NCBI RefSeq assembly: GCF_902167705.1
Contig: NZ_CABHMZ010000026.1
Span: 107,437-171,436 of the forward strand
Length of the DNA: 64,000 nucleotides
Source: Streptococcus constellatus
GTDB lineage: Bacteria; Bacillota; Bacilli; Lactobacillales; Streptococcaceae
Direction of reading: 5' to 3'
In this document: piece after piece, positions 45,825-56,464 of the stretch
Position numbering within the stretch: position 1 is the stretch's first letter
How the letters are laid out: each line of letters begins with the position of its first letter
The notes under the pieces: model-generated
Databases searched by the model: none
The model's input: the letters and a program-made list of their open reading frames with translations, nothing else
What the model was told of the DNA's origin: nothing
Made by a program: the position numbers and the translations under genes

Positions 45825-46763
45825 TTATTTCAAATCTTCAAATAAATTCTTCTGATATACACCATCTTCTATCAGCTTGGCAAATGATTTCACTACATAG
45901 TCTTTATCCTCTTTATAGGTTACTCCGAACCATTTGTCATTCGTATCTAACACTTTTACAGAAACTTTACCTGCCTGAAGAAGTTCATCTATGTAGATTG
46001 GCAGTAAATATTCTGCTTTCAGAATATCTTTGTCTCCCATGTTAGCAAAGAACTCTTTAAATCCATCCTCTAAAGTCTGCATAAACTCCGGTGTAAGTCC
46101 CCACATATTCATGGATGCGTAGGATTCCGCATTAATTGAAGTGAGCTGTCCATCGTTGTCTACTGCCGCACCCTCTGGAGTCTTAACAATATTGGAAGTT
46201 TCATGAACTGCTGTGAGATAGCCTTCCTCATTTGTCTCGCAAATACCTCTGGTAACGGCACCATTTTCACTTAAAGTATTCTTTAAAATAAAGCCTGCCA
46301 TGCAGAACTGATTGGCTTTTTCTGGTGTATAACCTACAAGGAAATTATGAAGCTTAACAAATGCTTCTTTTCCATAGTAGTCATCTGCATTGATAACTGC
46401 AAATGGCTCATGCAGAACTTCTTTACAAGCAAGAACAGCCTGTCCTGTTCCCCAAGGCTTGGTACGCTCGGCAGGAAGCTCCACCCCTTCTGGAAGTTCA
46501 TTTAATTCCTGGTATGCATAAGCAATCTTTACATCAAGATTGTTGCAAATCTTTTCGATACGGTCACCGATTGCTTCTTTAAATGCGTCCTTAATATCTT
46601 TACGGATAATAAAAACAATTTTGTTGAAGCCTGCTTCGATTGCGTCATGGATAGAATAATCCATGATGATTTCTCCATTTAAGCCAACCGGAGCAAGTTG
46701 TTTGATTCCGCCGCCGAATCGGGAACCGATACCGGCAGCCATGATTACTAATGTAATATTCAT
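45825..46763 (-). CDS. Sugar-phosphate nucleotidyltransferase
   Basis: 312 residues from ATG 46763 (GGGAG upstream). LVIMAAGIGSRFGGGIKQLAPVG is the nucleotide-binding signature of the NTP-transferase family, with DDYYG giving the metal-binding aspartates. It would activate a sugar-1-phosphate for the polysaccharide, possibly forming UDP-glucose that feeds the dehydrogenase at 59454. It is separated from the next upstream gene by a 215-base AT-rich gap (46764-46978) with only a small inverted repeat. Confidence 0.85.
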   Translation of the reverse strand: MNITLVIMAAGIGSRFGGGIKQLAPVGLNGEIIMDYSIHDAIEAGFNKIVFIIRKDIKDAFKEAIGDRIEKICNNLDVKIAYAYQELNELPEGVELPAERTKPWGTGQAVLACKEVLHEPFAVINADDYYGKEAFVKLHNFLVGYTPEKANQFCMAGFILKNTLSENGAVTRGICETNEEGYLTAVHETSNIVKTPEGAAVDNDGQLTSINAESYASMNMWGLTPEFMQTLEDGFKEFFANMGDKDILKAEYLLPIYIDELLQAGKVSVKVLDTNDKWFGVTYKEDKDYVVKSFAKLIEDGVYQKNLFEDLK

Positions 46764-46978
46764 ATTTTCATCTCCCACCTAAACGCTTCACTAATATTAA
46801 TACTTTTTCATACACAGTATGTTTTTTCTAAGACTCTTATTATCTCACTATAATAACTACCTTTTCGATATATCCAATTTACTAAACAATACACCTCTTA
46901 TACAAATAAATGTATAAGAATATAAAACTTAATTATATCACAATATAATAAATCAAATATATTTATTATTAGCAACAT

Positions 46979-47887
46979 CTATCGAGCTGTAATATTAACA
47001 CTCTTTCCCCATAATATATCAATTTCTTTTGTAATATCTGTATCCATACCACTTGAAGGAAAAAATGTTATTTCTCCAAAATATACTTTTCCATTAATTT
47101 CGTATAAATCAATTCTGGATATTATATATGGATCTGCTAATTTTTCCGCTATATTCCACATTTCGTCAATACATTTTGGTTTAGGTAACGTAAAATCCTT
47201 AGATCGGTTAATATCCACCTTGTTATATGGCAAGAATTTCCAATCTCGATCAAAAAAGTAATAATCCGCATGACCACTTCTTCTATTATTACATACCATT
47301 ATGTTTTGTGGTGTACCATTAAAGCATATAATTTTATAATCAGCTGGTAATCCTCCCGATCCATCATCCATATATTTTTCACACACAATCCTCGGTTTAA
47401 CATTTTTATAAGGATACTCTCTACCTAGCATATAATAATCTTTTTTCAATAAACGTTTCAATTTTTTTATTGCTGCTTTTTCATCAAATTTCGTTTTATC
47501 TTTACAAACAATAACTCCTCCCGAATTATGTGTGCATTTTAATACAAATTGCATCGGAAGTTTAGAAAAATCGATTTCTTCTGGAGACTCCCATACCCCT
47601 ATAAGAGGAATCAAGTATTCTTCTCCTAGTTTATTTTTTATATACTCCCTAACCTCATATTTATCTACTAACTTTGAATATTCTGGATGAATATTATTTA
47701 ATTTTAACCACTGCATTTTTTCATTAAATGTCTGTGGATTTTCTAAATCTAATTTATATCCCAACTTAACTTTGAACATAAATTTTAGGTAACTTTTATC
47801 ATTCATCCAATTAAACCAACCATGCATATTCATTCGACCAATCACTAAATCTGGTTGATTTATTACTTTTTTTATTTTATTTAACAT
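46979..47887 (-). CDS. TupA-like ATP-grasp ligase 1
   Basis: 302 residues. NEKMQWLKLNN, QFVLKCTHNSGG, REYPYKNVKPRIVCEKYM and FGEITFFPSSG are shared almost word for word with 54460-55368 and 57597-58466. This is the ATP-grasp TupA family, named for teichuronopeptide synthesis, where amino acids are ligated to a uronic-acid polymer. Cytoplasmic and ATP-dependent, likely acting on a lipid- or nucleotide-linked sugar. Which amino acid is joined is unknown. Confidence 0.88.
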   Translation of the reverse strand: MLNKIKKVINQPDLVIGRMNMHGWFNWMNDKSYLKFMFKVKLGYKLDLENPQTFNEKMQWLKLNNIHPEYSKLVDKYEVREYIKNKLGEEYLIPLIGVWESPEEIDFSKLPMQFVLKCTHNSGGVIVCKDKTKFDEKAAIKKLKRLLKKDYYMLGREYPYKNVKPRIVCEKYMDDGSGGLPADYKIICFNGTPQNIMVCNNRRSGHADYYFFDRDWKFLPYNKVDINRSKDFTLPKPKCIDEMWNIAEKLADPYIISRIDLYEINGKVYFGEITFFPSSGMDTDITKEIDILWGKSVNITAR

Positions 47888-47900
47888 ACAAAATCACCTT

Positions 47901-48944
47901 TCACTTTATTCCCACAATCGTCTCTCCGATTTTAAAATGTGCTATTATTTCCGATAATAACGTACTTGTTAGCAGAACTAACATAAATACTACACACAAT
48001 ACCGCCAATGATGGTATTCTTAATCCATCAATAATATTTACAATTAAATAAATTATTTGCTGATGAAGTAAATAAATTGACATACTATATTTTTTAATTT
48101 TTAAATATGATTTGGTTTCATAATTGTGCTTCATACATATATAATATCCTATACTAAAAAAAGCACTTACTCCTAAAAAACTTATTAATGGAGATAAACA
48201 TTTTTCAATATTATTTAAATTAGGACAAAAATAAAATATTATGTTAGCCAAAAAGCTTCCAAGCAAACACAAACTTATTTTAGATTTATTTAAAAATTTC
48301 CAATTTTCTTTTCTCCAACACATTCCAATAAAAAAGAAAAACATAAATTTCATTGTGTTTCCTATCTGTAATATATTGAATACAGCACTATATGAAATAA
48401 GATATCTTGCCACTACACTTAAAATATATAATAATATTAATATATTTTTTTCTTTTCCAACCATCATTAAATCAGATAAAAAATAGAATGTAATAAATAT
48501 CTCAAACAGCATTAATAGAAACCATAATTGTGCTGGCGAAATCCCCAAAATAAATTTTTTCAAGAATTCATTTTGGGTTAATCCAAATTCAAAATAATAA
48601 AAGGGAATGCACCAGCAAATCATAACTATAATATATGGAACCAATAGCTGTTTTGCTCTTCTAACTATATCTCTATATTTTTGCCTATATCTTCCCCTCT
48701 CATACCTTAAATAATAAAAAATATATCCTGATGCAAATACAAAACCATATACATGAAATGAATTTAAAAATTTTCCAAGTATACTAATAAATACATAAAA
48801 CATACTGCTACATTCAAAATGTACAGGAGACCATCCATCTTGCCATATGCAGCTACAATGATATAAAACAACACTATTCATCATGCAAACTTTAAAAAAA
48901 TCTATAGTTTTCAATTTTATATCGCTATTTTTAGATTCTTCCAT
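47901..48944 (-). CDS. Membrane acyltransferase (acyltransferase-3 family)
   Basis: 347 residues with about ten membrane helices. The N-terminal segment IDFFKVCMMNSVVLYHCSCIW has the family's conserved His, and WFLLMLFEIFITFYFL fits the family. Such enzymes add acetyl or other acyl groups to polysaccharides. AT-rich, in tight operon order with the next gene (4 bases). Confidence 0.85.
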   Translation of the reverse strand: MEESKNSDIKLKTIDFFKVCMMNSVVLYHCSCIWQDGWSPVHFECSSMFYVFISILGKFLNSFHVYGFVFASGYIFYYLRYERGRYRQKYRDIVRRAKQLLVPYIIVMICWCIPFYYFEFGLTQNEFLKKFILGISPAQLWFLLMLFEIFITFYFLSDLMMVGKEKNILILLYILSVVARYLISYSAVFNILQIGNTMKFMFFFFIGMCWRKENWKFLNKSKISLCLLGSFLANIIFYFCPNLNNIEKCLSPLISFLGVSAFFSIGYYICMKHNYETKSYLKIKKYSMSIYLLHQQIIYLIVNIIDGLRIPSLAVLCVVFMLVLLTSTLLSEIIAHFKIGETIVGIK

Positions 48945-48948
48945 TCTA

Positions 48949-49488
48949 TTATCCCCTATACTTTTGAATCAAATATTTTTTCTTTTCTTCGACTGACATA
49001 CCATCCAACCATTCCAATTTGTCCTTACATCTTTCATAATAATCATCTATAGAACACACTACTCTTCCAGGAATTCCAACCACGACTGATTTTTCAGGAA
49101 TATTTCCTTTCACAATTGCCCCTGCCCCAATTATACAATCATTTCCAATTATAGTATTCGGCATGATATATGCTCCCATGCCAATATAAACATTATCTCC
49201 AATTGTGATTGAACCAATTTTATCCATCATTTTCCCTTCAAATCTATTAAGAGAATTTAAAACTTTAATAGCACCATCATGTGTAATTAAATTTATATTA
49301 GCAGCAAACAAACAATTTTGTCCAACTTTAATTAAATATGGCTCCGATCCAAAAGCAGTCGTTGTGCAATTTAACCTTGTTCCTTCTCCAATCACAGCAC
49401 CCTTGTCTCTTAAATAATTTACTTTTTTTTCATGGCTCGGACGAATATGATCTATATAATATCTTTTTAATTTATTAAAAAACTTCAT
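48949..49488 (-). CDS. Hexapeptide-repeat acyltransferase
   Basis: 179 residues. Left-handed beta-helix repeats are visible (IGDNVYIGMGAYIMPNTII, then IGAGAIVKGNIPEKSVVVGIPGRVV). It is an O-acetyltransferase of the WcaF/MaaT type acting on sugars. Its start overlaps the flippase gene by 4 bases. Confidence 0.88.
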   Translation of the reverse strand: MKFFNKLKRYYIDHIRPSHEKKVNYLRDKGAVIGEGTRLNCTTTAFGSEPYLIKVGQNCLFAANINLITHDGAIKVLNSLNRFEGKMMDKIGSITIGDNVYIGMGAYIMPNTIIGNDCIIGAGAIVKGNIPEKSVVVGIPGRVVCSIDDYYERCKDKLEWLDGMSVEEKKKYLIQKYRG

Positions 49489-50948
49489 TTTACCTTTCTC
49501 CTAACAATATTTCTTACTGTATTAAACAACAATTCTCTTTCCTCTTTAAATATACACAAAAATGCAAAATATAAAAATACACAACAAATAATACTAAAAA
49601 AACTCCATATAATATTTTCACTTACTTTTTGAAAGAGAATTGACACTACTGCCATTCCTAATGTTGCGATTATATAACGATACATATTTTTAATCATCTT
49701 TATTGGGGAAATTTTTGCAGCTATCCACAAAATTAGTAAATCAACAAAAATAGCTTGAAATCTTACCAATGATCTTGCAACATATAAAGTGGCATATCCT
49801 TTTTGAGCACTATATATTAATAAGGGAATCAAAACTATAAGATGAAGTCCCTGTGACAATACAGACAGCTTAGGTTTTCCTAACGCTCTGTACACTTCAC
49901 TACTATAATATCCAAATACAATAGTCAATCCACTCATCAATGCCCATAATCCAATAAAGTCTATTGCCTCATTCCATTGATTTCCTAACAAAATATATGT
50001 AACTAGTTTTCTATAAAGAAAAATTCCAACACTCATTGGTAAAACAAACAGTGCAATTATTTTTTGAAATTTATAAAACATATTTACAAATTCTTCTCTG
50101 TTGTTTTGCAATCTTGACAAACCTGCAAAAAGAACTGGTAAAGTTGAACTGGTTATTAAGTTCATGATCTGGTTTACTGTTGTCATAGATGTTTTATATA
50201 TACCAACATAATAAGCCGTTAAATATTGTCCTACTATAAATGTTCCAATATATGCTGTTAACCAGATAAAAAATTGCTCTATCAACGTCCAAAAACTAAA
50301 AGAAAGCATTTCTTTCAACAAATTAAACGAAAAATAGAATTGGGGTTTCCATTCAGAGGAAAATGTTAATACCATAGCATTTACAATATTAACTACTACT
50401 GTTCCAATGATTAATGCCCAATAGTTTCTCATAATAAAAGCTAAGGGTACTGTCACAAAAACAGGTACTAATACTGTTGAAATTCTGGCTTTAAAAATAA
50501 CCTTAAAATTAAATTTTCTTTTTAAATATCCACTTTGAAGAGATGAAAAAGACGTTACCGGTAAAATTACACAAGCAATTGAAAGTACATTTCCCAAACC
50601 AGGATTACCAACTAATTTTGCTAATGGATTTCTAAAAATAAATATTAATCCCCATAAAACAACAGATAACACAAAGTTTGACCAAAATGCAACATTCAGT
50701 CCTTTTTCTAATTCTTTTTCATTCTTAAACTCATGCTGAATTACATATTTTTGAAAACCAGCATCCGTAAACATATCTGCAAAACTAATAATAATATTTA
50801 TTGTAGCCACCATTCCAAAAGCTTCTGGAGATAATAATCTAGCTAAAAACATATTCGATATCGGTTGTATTAATTTTGCAAAAATTTCTGCTAAACCTGA
50901 CCATTTTACAGAAGATGCCATTTTTTGATTCACTGTTTTATTATCCAT
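49485..50948 (-). CDS. Wzx-like polysaccharide flippase (MOP family)
   Basis: 487 residues with about 14 membrane helices. GLAEIFAKLIQPISNMFLARLLSPEAFG is the typical N-terminal repeat unit of the polysaccharide-synthase branch. It would flip lipid-linked repeat units across the membrane. It overlaps the Wzy gene by 8 bases. Confidence 0.9.
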   Translation of the reverse strand: MDNKTVNQKMASSVKWSGLAEIFAKLIQPISNMFLARLLSPEAFGMVATINIIISFADMFTDAGFQKYVIQHEFKNEKELEKGLNVAFWSNFVLSVVLWGLIFIFRNPLAKLVGNPGLGNVLSIACVILPVTSFSSLQSGYLKRKFNFKVIFKARISTVLVPVFVTVPLAFIMRNYWALIIGTVVVNIVNAMVLTFSSEWKPQFYFSFNLLKEMLSFSFWTLIEQFFIWLTAYIGTFIVGQYLTAYYVGIYKTSMTTVNQIMNLITSSTLPVLFAGLSRLQNNREEFVNMFYKFQKIIALFVLPMSVGIFLYRKLVTYILLGNQWNEAIDFIGLWALMSGLTIVFGYYSSEVYRALGKPKLSVLSQGLHLIVLIPLLIYSAQKGYATLYVARSLVRFQAIFVDLLILWIAAKISPIKMIKNMYRYIIATLGMAVVSILFQKVSENIIWSFFSIICCVFLYFAFLCIFKEERELLFNTVRNIVRRKVK

Positions 50949-52230
50949 AATAACTTCCTTTTTTACAAATCTGCGAACATTCTCTGCTTCTTTCTATACA
51001 ATTTTTTTTCATCCACTGCAATGCACAATAACAATTTACCGTTAAAATCTGAATAAACTCATCATCATAATCTACCATTCCATAATCCATAATCAATCTT
51101 ATGCCTATGAAAGTGACTAAAAATGCTGTTATTTTTCGATCATATGATACATATTTATTCCAATTTCTCATTAAATCAATTATCATAGAAAACAATACCG
51201 CATAATGCAATACAAATCCTATTATTCCCGTATCAGCAAGTATTTCTACATAATTGTTGTGTGCATAAGTTTCTGCCCAACCAGAATAATTATAAAAATA
51301 ATGATATGAAAAATTTCCGAATCCCACTCCGATAATAGGATGTTTACGAAATAATTCTAATCCAATCTGTACCATATCGGCTCTAGTAGTCACGCTTGCA
51401 TCTGCAACAATTGAACTATCGAATATACCAAATAGACCAATCAATCTAAATCCAACCATTTTATATAAAAAAGGAATATTAAAAACTGCCCATATAGCTC
51501 CAAATACTAACAATAATAGCATAGGTACAATAATCAAAATAGATTTCTTTCTTGGTTTGTACAATAACCAATATATCATTGGTCCACAAACTAATACTAT
51601 AAAAGCTTTCCTAGACTTTGTAAAAATAACAATAACAGCCAATATAAAAATCATTATCATACTAATTTTTTTATTAGCTTTTTCTTCTGTCAAATAATAT
51701 ATCCATAAAATAATTGAAAAAGCACATATTAACCCCATCCAATTTGCTTGAAAGCCAATAGATGGTCCTATTCTATCGGCTGCGGAACTGGCATTAGTTG
51801 AAACTTGCATGGCTGCTTTCCAAACAGATGCTGGTGTCATTAAAAAAAGAAAAACTACTAATATAACACTAGAAACTCTAAAAGCTTTCCATACATCTTC
51901 TATTTTATATCCATTATCTAAATAATCATTCAACAGAATACTTATTACTGTTAATTGGAGTAAAGGTTTTAGTGCTTTTACTCCATCTTGTACACTTGAT
52001 GACCATATTAAAGATAGCATGGCAAATACTGCAAATAACGCAGACATTTTAACATAACCGTTAAAACATATTTTCATTCCTTTTGTTGAAATTCTGTTAG
52101 CACAACACAAAAGAAATAATAATTGTGCAGCATACATCAATGGTGTGATTTTTCTCAATGAACAAAATCCAATTATAAGAAATAAAACTGATAGAGAAAA
52201 TAAACTCTTTTTATTACTAATTCTAATCAT
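50941..52230 (-). CDS. Wzy-like O-antigen ligase/polymerase
   Basis: 429 residues, around eleven membrane helices with one larger loop (from about residue 270) containing GVGFGNFSYHYFYNYSGWAETYAHNNYVEILADTGIIG, the WaaL/Wzy region with the conserved His and the HN-EILAETG-like motif. It polymerises or ligates repeat units at the outer face. Coupled to Wzx. Confidence 0.88.
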   Translation of the reverse strand: MIRISNKKSLFSLSVLFLIIGFCSLRKITPLMYAAQLLFLLCCANRISTKGMKICFNGYVKMSALFAVFAMLSLIWSSSVQDGVKALKPLLQLTVISILLNDYLDNGYKIEDVWKAFRVSSVILVVFLFLMTPASVWKAAMQVSTNASSAADRIGPSIGFQANWMGLICAFSIILWIYYLTEEKANKKISMIMIFILAVIVIFTKSRKAFIVLVCGPMIYWLLYKPRKKSILIIVPMLLLLVFGAIWAVFNIPFLYKMVGFRLIGLFGIFDSSIVADASVTTRADMVQIGLELFRKHPIIGVGFGNFSYHYFYNYSGWAETYAHNNYVEILADTGIIGFVLHYAVLFSMIIDLMRNWNKYVSYDRKITAFLVTFIGIRLIMDYGMVDYDDEFIQILTVNCYCALQWMKKNCIERSRECSQICKKGSYYG

Positions 52231-52257
52231 TGTTTCTTCATCCTTCTTAATTTATTT

Positions 52258-53346
52258 TTATAAATTATTTATAATCTCCATCCAACTATTACATACAGAT
52301 TTCGTCGATATCTGATTTCTTATTTTTATTGCATTTGTAGAAATATGCTCTGCATACTGTGTATCTTCACAAATCTTACACATTGCCTTAAATAAAGCTT
52401 CTTCATCATTCATTGGAATAAGTATCCCATTATCATCTGATCTTACAAACATTTTCGAACCACCTATTGGACAGTTTGTAACAATAGTCGGAATTCCCAT
52501 ACCTAATGCTTCAAGCATAGAGTTAGAAATCCCTTCATGATTTGAAGTAGATATATACATACTTGCCTTACGAATTTCTTCTATTAAATTAGCTGAAAAT
52601 CCTGGAAGTTCTACTATTTTATTTATATTGAGTTTTGTAATTAAGTTTTCATACTCTTTTCTTAATTTCCCCTCACCATAAATAATTAGTTTATACTCTG
52701 GATGAATTTTGCTAAATCTTACAAAAGCTTTTAAAAGCATTGGAAAATTCTTTTCTTCAGAAAAGCGACCAGCTGCAACAATTTTTTTCTCTCTTTCACC
52801 ATTCCAAGGATTAGGCATATTAACTGTATCTAGTGGATTAGAAATTATTGAACTTTTATTTTGAATTTTCTTATTGTAATATGATTGTGCATCTATCGTT
52901 TGAAATACCATCCAATCTGCTAATCCATACAATCCACATCTTCTCATCAAAAAACTTCCAATCTTATCTTTCCATGGTAACTTACTCAGTTTCGCATATG
53001 GATCGGCTCTTTCAGACATAATTATTTTTTTCCCAACTCCAATATTAGCAAGCAACGTATATAATGATATTATCGGTAAAAATGGAATTACTACTTCTAC
53101 ATTTGTTCTCTTTAATACCTTATGTAACTTCACTATTCTTGTAAATGTCGCAAATTTTCCATTGTCCTTAAATTGAACAATCTTCACTTTGTCAGATACT
53201 GAATATATGATTTTTTTATCTCTTAATACTATGAGTGTAACATCTGCCCCAATTTCTGCACATCCTGAAGCCAATATTGACATTACCTTTTCAGCTCCAC
53301 CATCTGATAATGATCCTGTCACAAACATAATTTTTTTATTTTTCAT
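52258..53346 (-). CDS. GT4 family glycosyltransferase 1
   Basis: 362 residues. GSLSDGGAEKVMSIL (N-terminal) and EGISNSMLEALGMGIPTIVTNCPIGG (C-terminal donor-binding E-x7-E) define a GT-B fold, family GT4. Related to the gene at 55385-56443, which carries the matching motifs. It transfers a sugar to the growing lipid-linked unit. Confidence 0.9.
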   Translation of the reverse strand: MKNKKIMFVTGSLSDGGAEKVMSILASGCAEIGADVTLIVLRDKKIIYSVSDKVKIVQFKDNGKFATFTRIVKLHKVLKRTNVEVVIPFLPIISLYTLLANIGVGKKIIMSERADPYAKLSKLPWKDKIGSFLMRRCGLYGLADWMVFQTIDAQSYYNKKIQNKSSIISNPLDTVNMPNPWNGEREKKIVAAGRFSEEKNFPMLLKAFVRFSKIHPEYKLIIYGEGKLRKEYENLITKLNINKIVELPGFSANLIEEIRKASMYISTSNHEGISNSMLEALGMGIPTIVTNCPIGGSKMFVRSDDNGILIPMNDEEALFKAMCKICEDTQYAEHISTNAIKIRNQISTKSVCNSWMEIINNL

Positions 53347-53367
53347 TTTTTGTCTCCCAAGTTTTAA

Positions 53368-54460
53368 TCATTTTGGAGATATAAACTGTAAAATTTCTTT
53401 TGTATTTTCTCCAAATGCACCTTTTCCATTAGCCATTTGTGGAAACCAAATACTTTGTCCTCGTGTATTAGCTTCTATCAATACAATCATTTTACACTCA
53501 TCAACCGTTATATCCCAAGATATAATTCCCAATTGAGGGGTACTTAAATGTAATTTTTCTGTAGTTTTTATGATTTCAGGTACAAAATCTATTACATAAT
53601 TTTTAAATTCAATCTGTGTATCGGGATGTTTTTCATACCTATCTCCAAACTCTGTAAAGGCAACGGAATTAAGTTGCCCTGTATCACTAACTCCAATAAA
53701 CATCCCTCCTGCGTGAGCATTATCCATATATCCTCCTCCTTGTCCTATTCTAAGTGCAAGAGGCACATGATTAACTTTTCCATTCCACAAATATGTAATA
53801 ACTCTAAATGTATTTACTGCATTAGGATATAAAGTACTTAATTTCTCATGTTGTTTTATGCATTCTTGAACAACAACTATTCCTTTTTCATTTAATATTC
53901 TATCTTTTATATTTCTAATACCACATACTTTTTCAACACCTATACCTGAACTAGTATCTTGAACCGGTTTTATAATTACTTCTGTATCAGCATCCCCCCC
54001 GATAATTTTGTACTTGTTGTTTACTGATTAAATTTTTATTTTCATCAAACCATATATTATTGTAAATTGTTAAAAAAGTTTTTGGTGTTCTAACATTTGC
54101 AATTCCCTCACAGAATAATGGTAACAACAATTTGTCATCCAATACATACCTATACTCCGCATCATTCATTTTGGGTTCTAATTTACTTGAAAAAAGATAT
54201 TCCGGAAAATATTTTTCATCAAATTTTTTTGTAAATGATTGATATAATTTATGCCAATCATATTTTATCTTTTTTCCATAGTTCTTAACAAATAAATCAT
54301 CTATTTTTTTCTTTTCAAATTCAGTGAGAGAAACTTTTTTGATAAGATTTTGTCTCCTAGAATCAGAAATCTTTTTCTTTTCTCCATGAAACTGACCTAT
54401 ACTATAACTTTTTTCAATCATTCTCGTCATGATTTTTCTAGTGCTATTTAATATTCCCAT
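53368..54460 (-). pseudogene. Sugar-transfer-associated ATP-grasp, copy 1, out of frame at a G7 tract
   Basis: The first frame (ATG 54460, GGAGGGG upstream) encodes KKISDSRRQNLIKKVSLTEF ... KKIKYDWHKLYQSF ... NKNLISKQQVQNYRGGC and stops. The next frame continues DADTEVIIKPVQDTSSGIGV, NAHAGGMFIGV, SWDITVDECKMIVLIE. The change of frame falls exactly on the G7 run (C on the plus strand, 53994-54000); six Gs would give one 363-residue protein. The family is the ATP-grasp found with sugar-transfer genes (ATPgrasp_ST). The paralogue at 56465-57571 confirms the intended reading. It may be phase-variable rather than dead. It begins at the stop of TupA 2 (TAATG). Confidence 0.85.
53994..54000 (-). repeat. 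G7 homopolymer (slippage site) in the ATP-grasp gene
   Basis: Seven Gs on the coding strand in an otherwise AT-rich gene; the reading frame is off by one base here. Confidence 0.9.
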
Positions 54461-55368
54461 TATTTCCCCTCCGGTAATTGAATCCAACTTCCAAATTTAT
54501 AATCCCATTCTTCCGGTTCAAACGGTTTCAATCCACTCCAATGAAAAAATGTAATTTCTCCAAAATAGATTTTTCCGTTTATATTATAAAAATCAATTCT
54601 CGCATGTGGTATATCTTTTCCTAGTTTTTCGGCAAGTTCTATCATTTTATCAAAATTTTCAGGTTTTATAATTTTCTTTTTTGCATTTGGATGACCATTT
54701 TTAAATGGCAAATGCTCGAAATTACAATCATAAAAATCAAAACAAGTTTCTGATTCGGATCCCCGATCCGTTGCTATAAACATAGCCTTCACTTTCCCAT
54801 CAAATGTAAAAAACTTGTAATCTTTCAATTCGTAACCAGACTCATCTACCATATATTTTTCTGCAATAATTTGCGGTTTCACATCTTTATATGGCCATTC
54901 TCTAGTATTTAAAAAATAACGCCTTTTCAAGCAATGTTCTATTTGCTTTTTTGCTTTCTCTTTGTCCAGTGACTCTTTATCCTTGCATATTACCAAACCG
55001 CCACTATCATGTGTACATTTCAAAACAAACTGATCTGGTAATTTATCAAAATCAATATCATCAAAATGTTCCCAAACCCCTAATGTAGGAATAATATATT
55101 CCTTTCCTATTATTTTTTCTACATATCCTTTTACAGCATACTTATCAACCATTACTGTATATTCTGGTTTTCGGTTATATAGCTTTAACCACTGTAATTT
55201 TTCATTGTATGTTTTAGGATTAGTTAAATCTAATTTTTTTTTCATTCTGTTTTTATATAATAACTTTAGATATAATGCATCTGCATTTACTGTATCTGGA
55301 AGGATATGTCCTAATGCCAGAATTGAATAATATACTGGATCTTTCATAATTTGTTTAATTTTTCCCAT
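54460..55368 (-). CDS. TupA-like ATP-grasp ligase 2
   Basis: 302 residues from ATG 55368 (GAGGAG upstream). Shares NEKLQWLKLYN, QFVLKCTHDSGGL, REWPYKDVKPQIIAEKYM and GEITFFHWSG with copies 1 and 3. The upstream frame (to 55425) lies inside the neighbouring glycosyltransferase gene and lacks a start. It is placed between GT4 and the first ST-type ATP-grasp, and its stop overlaps that start. Confidence 0.88.
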   Translation of the reverse strand: MGKIKQIMKDPVYYSILALGHILPDTVNADALYLKLLYKNRMKKKLDLTNPKTYNEKLQWLKLYNRKPEYTVMVDKYAVKGYVEKIIGKEYIIPTLGVWEHFDDIDFDKLPDQFVLKCTHDSGGLVICKDKESLDKEKAKKQIEHCLKRRYFLNTREWPYKDVKPQIIAEKYMVDESGYELKDYKFFTFDGKVKAMFIATDRGSESETCFDFYDCNFEHLPFKNGHPNAKKKIIKPENFDKMIELAEKLGKDIPHARIDFYNINGKIYFGEITFFHWSGLKPFEPEEWDYKFGSWIQLPEGK

Positions 55369-55384
55369 TTTAGTCTCCTCATAT

Positions 55385-56443
55385 TTATTGCACAACACTA
55401 GAAATATATTTTTCCCATTCAGCAATAACTTTTTTAGCGTTAAAATCTTTAGTTACATCTTCTGCTCTTAATCCCAATTTTGATGCAAACTCTTTATTAT
55501 TTATTAACTTATCTATAGCTTCCACCATTTTATCTACATCATCCATAGGAACTAATAAACCATTTTCACCATCATTAATAATAAAGGCCGATCCTCCTAT
55601 TGGACAATCTGTTGCAATGCATGATAATCCTAAAGCCATAGCCTCCAATAATGCATTAGGCATCCCTTCAGAGTTTGATGGTAAAACAAATATTTCTGCA
55701 TCTTGAATATATTTCTGAATGGAATCTTTTCTTCCCATCAATTTAATTTGAGATTCCATATTTTTTTCATTAATTAACTCTTGTAATTCATTTCTTAACG
55801 GACCATCTCCATAAATTTCAACTTTATAGTCAATATACTTTGACGCTATTTTTGAAAAAGCATTTATCAACAGTTTCTGATTCTTTTCTTCTGATAATCT
55901 ACCTACTGATACAATACGTTTTGTCCGAAGTCCTTGATATGGTTTAATAGAGAAATCTGGATTAAGCGGATTTCTCAAAACTTCACTTTTACATTTTAAT
56001 ATATTTTTATAATATTCCTTGGCCTGTTCAGTCTGAAAAACACATCCATCTGCCATATGGTATGTAAGCTTACGCATAATTTTAAAAATCTTTTTTGTAT
56101 GATATGGATTTGCCCTCTCAGCAATAATCATCGGTACTTTGTATTTTGCCATCTTCTTCGCTAAAAGAGCTACAATGTTGGTTTTTGTCATAAAAGATAT
56201 TGCAACATCTGGTTTCCATTTATCAATATGGCTTTGTATTACTTTTATCGAAGCCAAAATATTTTGATTTTTCACCCCTCCTGAAACAAATTCAACTCTT
56301 GGTGATAAAACATAGTCTGACACATTATCTTTCAACGAAAGAAGTCTAACTTCATGCCGTTCAGAAAGTTCATTACATAATGTTGCCATAACACGTTCAG
56401 CCCCACCTGATTGCATTCCTGTTATAACAAATAATATTTTCAT
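55385..56443 (-). CDS. GT4 family glycosyltransferase 2
   Basis: 352 residues. VITGMQSGGAERVMATL and NSEGMPNALLEAMALGLSCIATDCPIGG give a GT-B GT4 enzyme. Paralogue of 52258-53346. It lies between the two TupA/ST pairs, which suggests a duplicated GT-TupA-ST module. Confidence 0.9.
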   Translation of the reverse strand: MKILFVITGMQSGGAERVMATLCNELSERHEVRLLSLKDNVSDYVLSPRVEFVSGGVKNQNILASIKVIQSHIDKWKPDVAISFMTKTNIVALLAKKMAKYKVPMIIAERANPYHTKKIFKIMRKLTYHMADGCVFQTEQAKEYYKNILKCKSEVLRNPLNPDFSIKPYQGLRTKRIVSVGRLSEEKNQKLLINAFSKIASKYIDYKVEIYGDGPLRNELQELINEKNMESQIKLMGRKDSIQKYIQDAEIFVLPSNSEGMPNALLEAMALGLSCIATDCPIGGSAFIINDGENGLLVPMDDVDKMVEAIDKLINNKEFASKLGLRAEDVTKDFNAKKVIAEWEKYISSVVQ

Positions 56444-56464
56444 TGCATTTCACCTCATCATAAA

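Noticed and set aside
52258..56443. The two GT4 genes as a recent exact duplication
   Set aside because: The motifs match but the sequences are clearly diverged; they are paralogues, not a fresh repeat.
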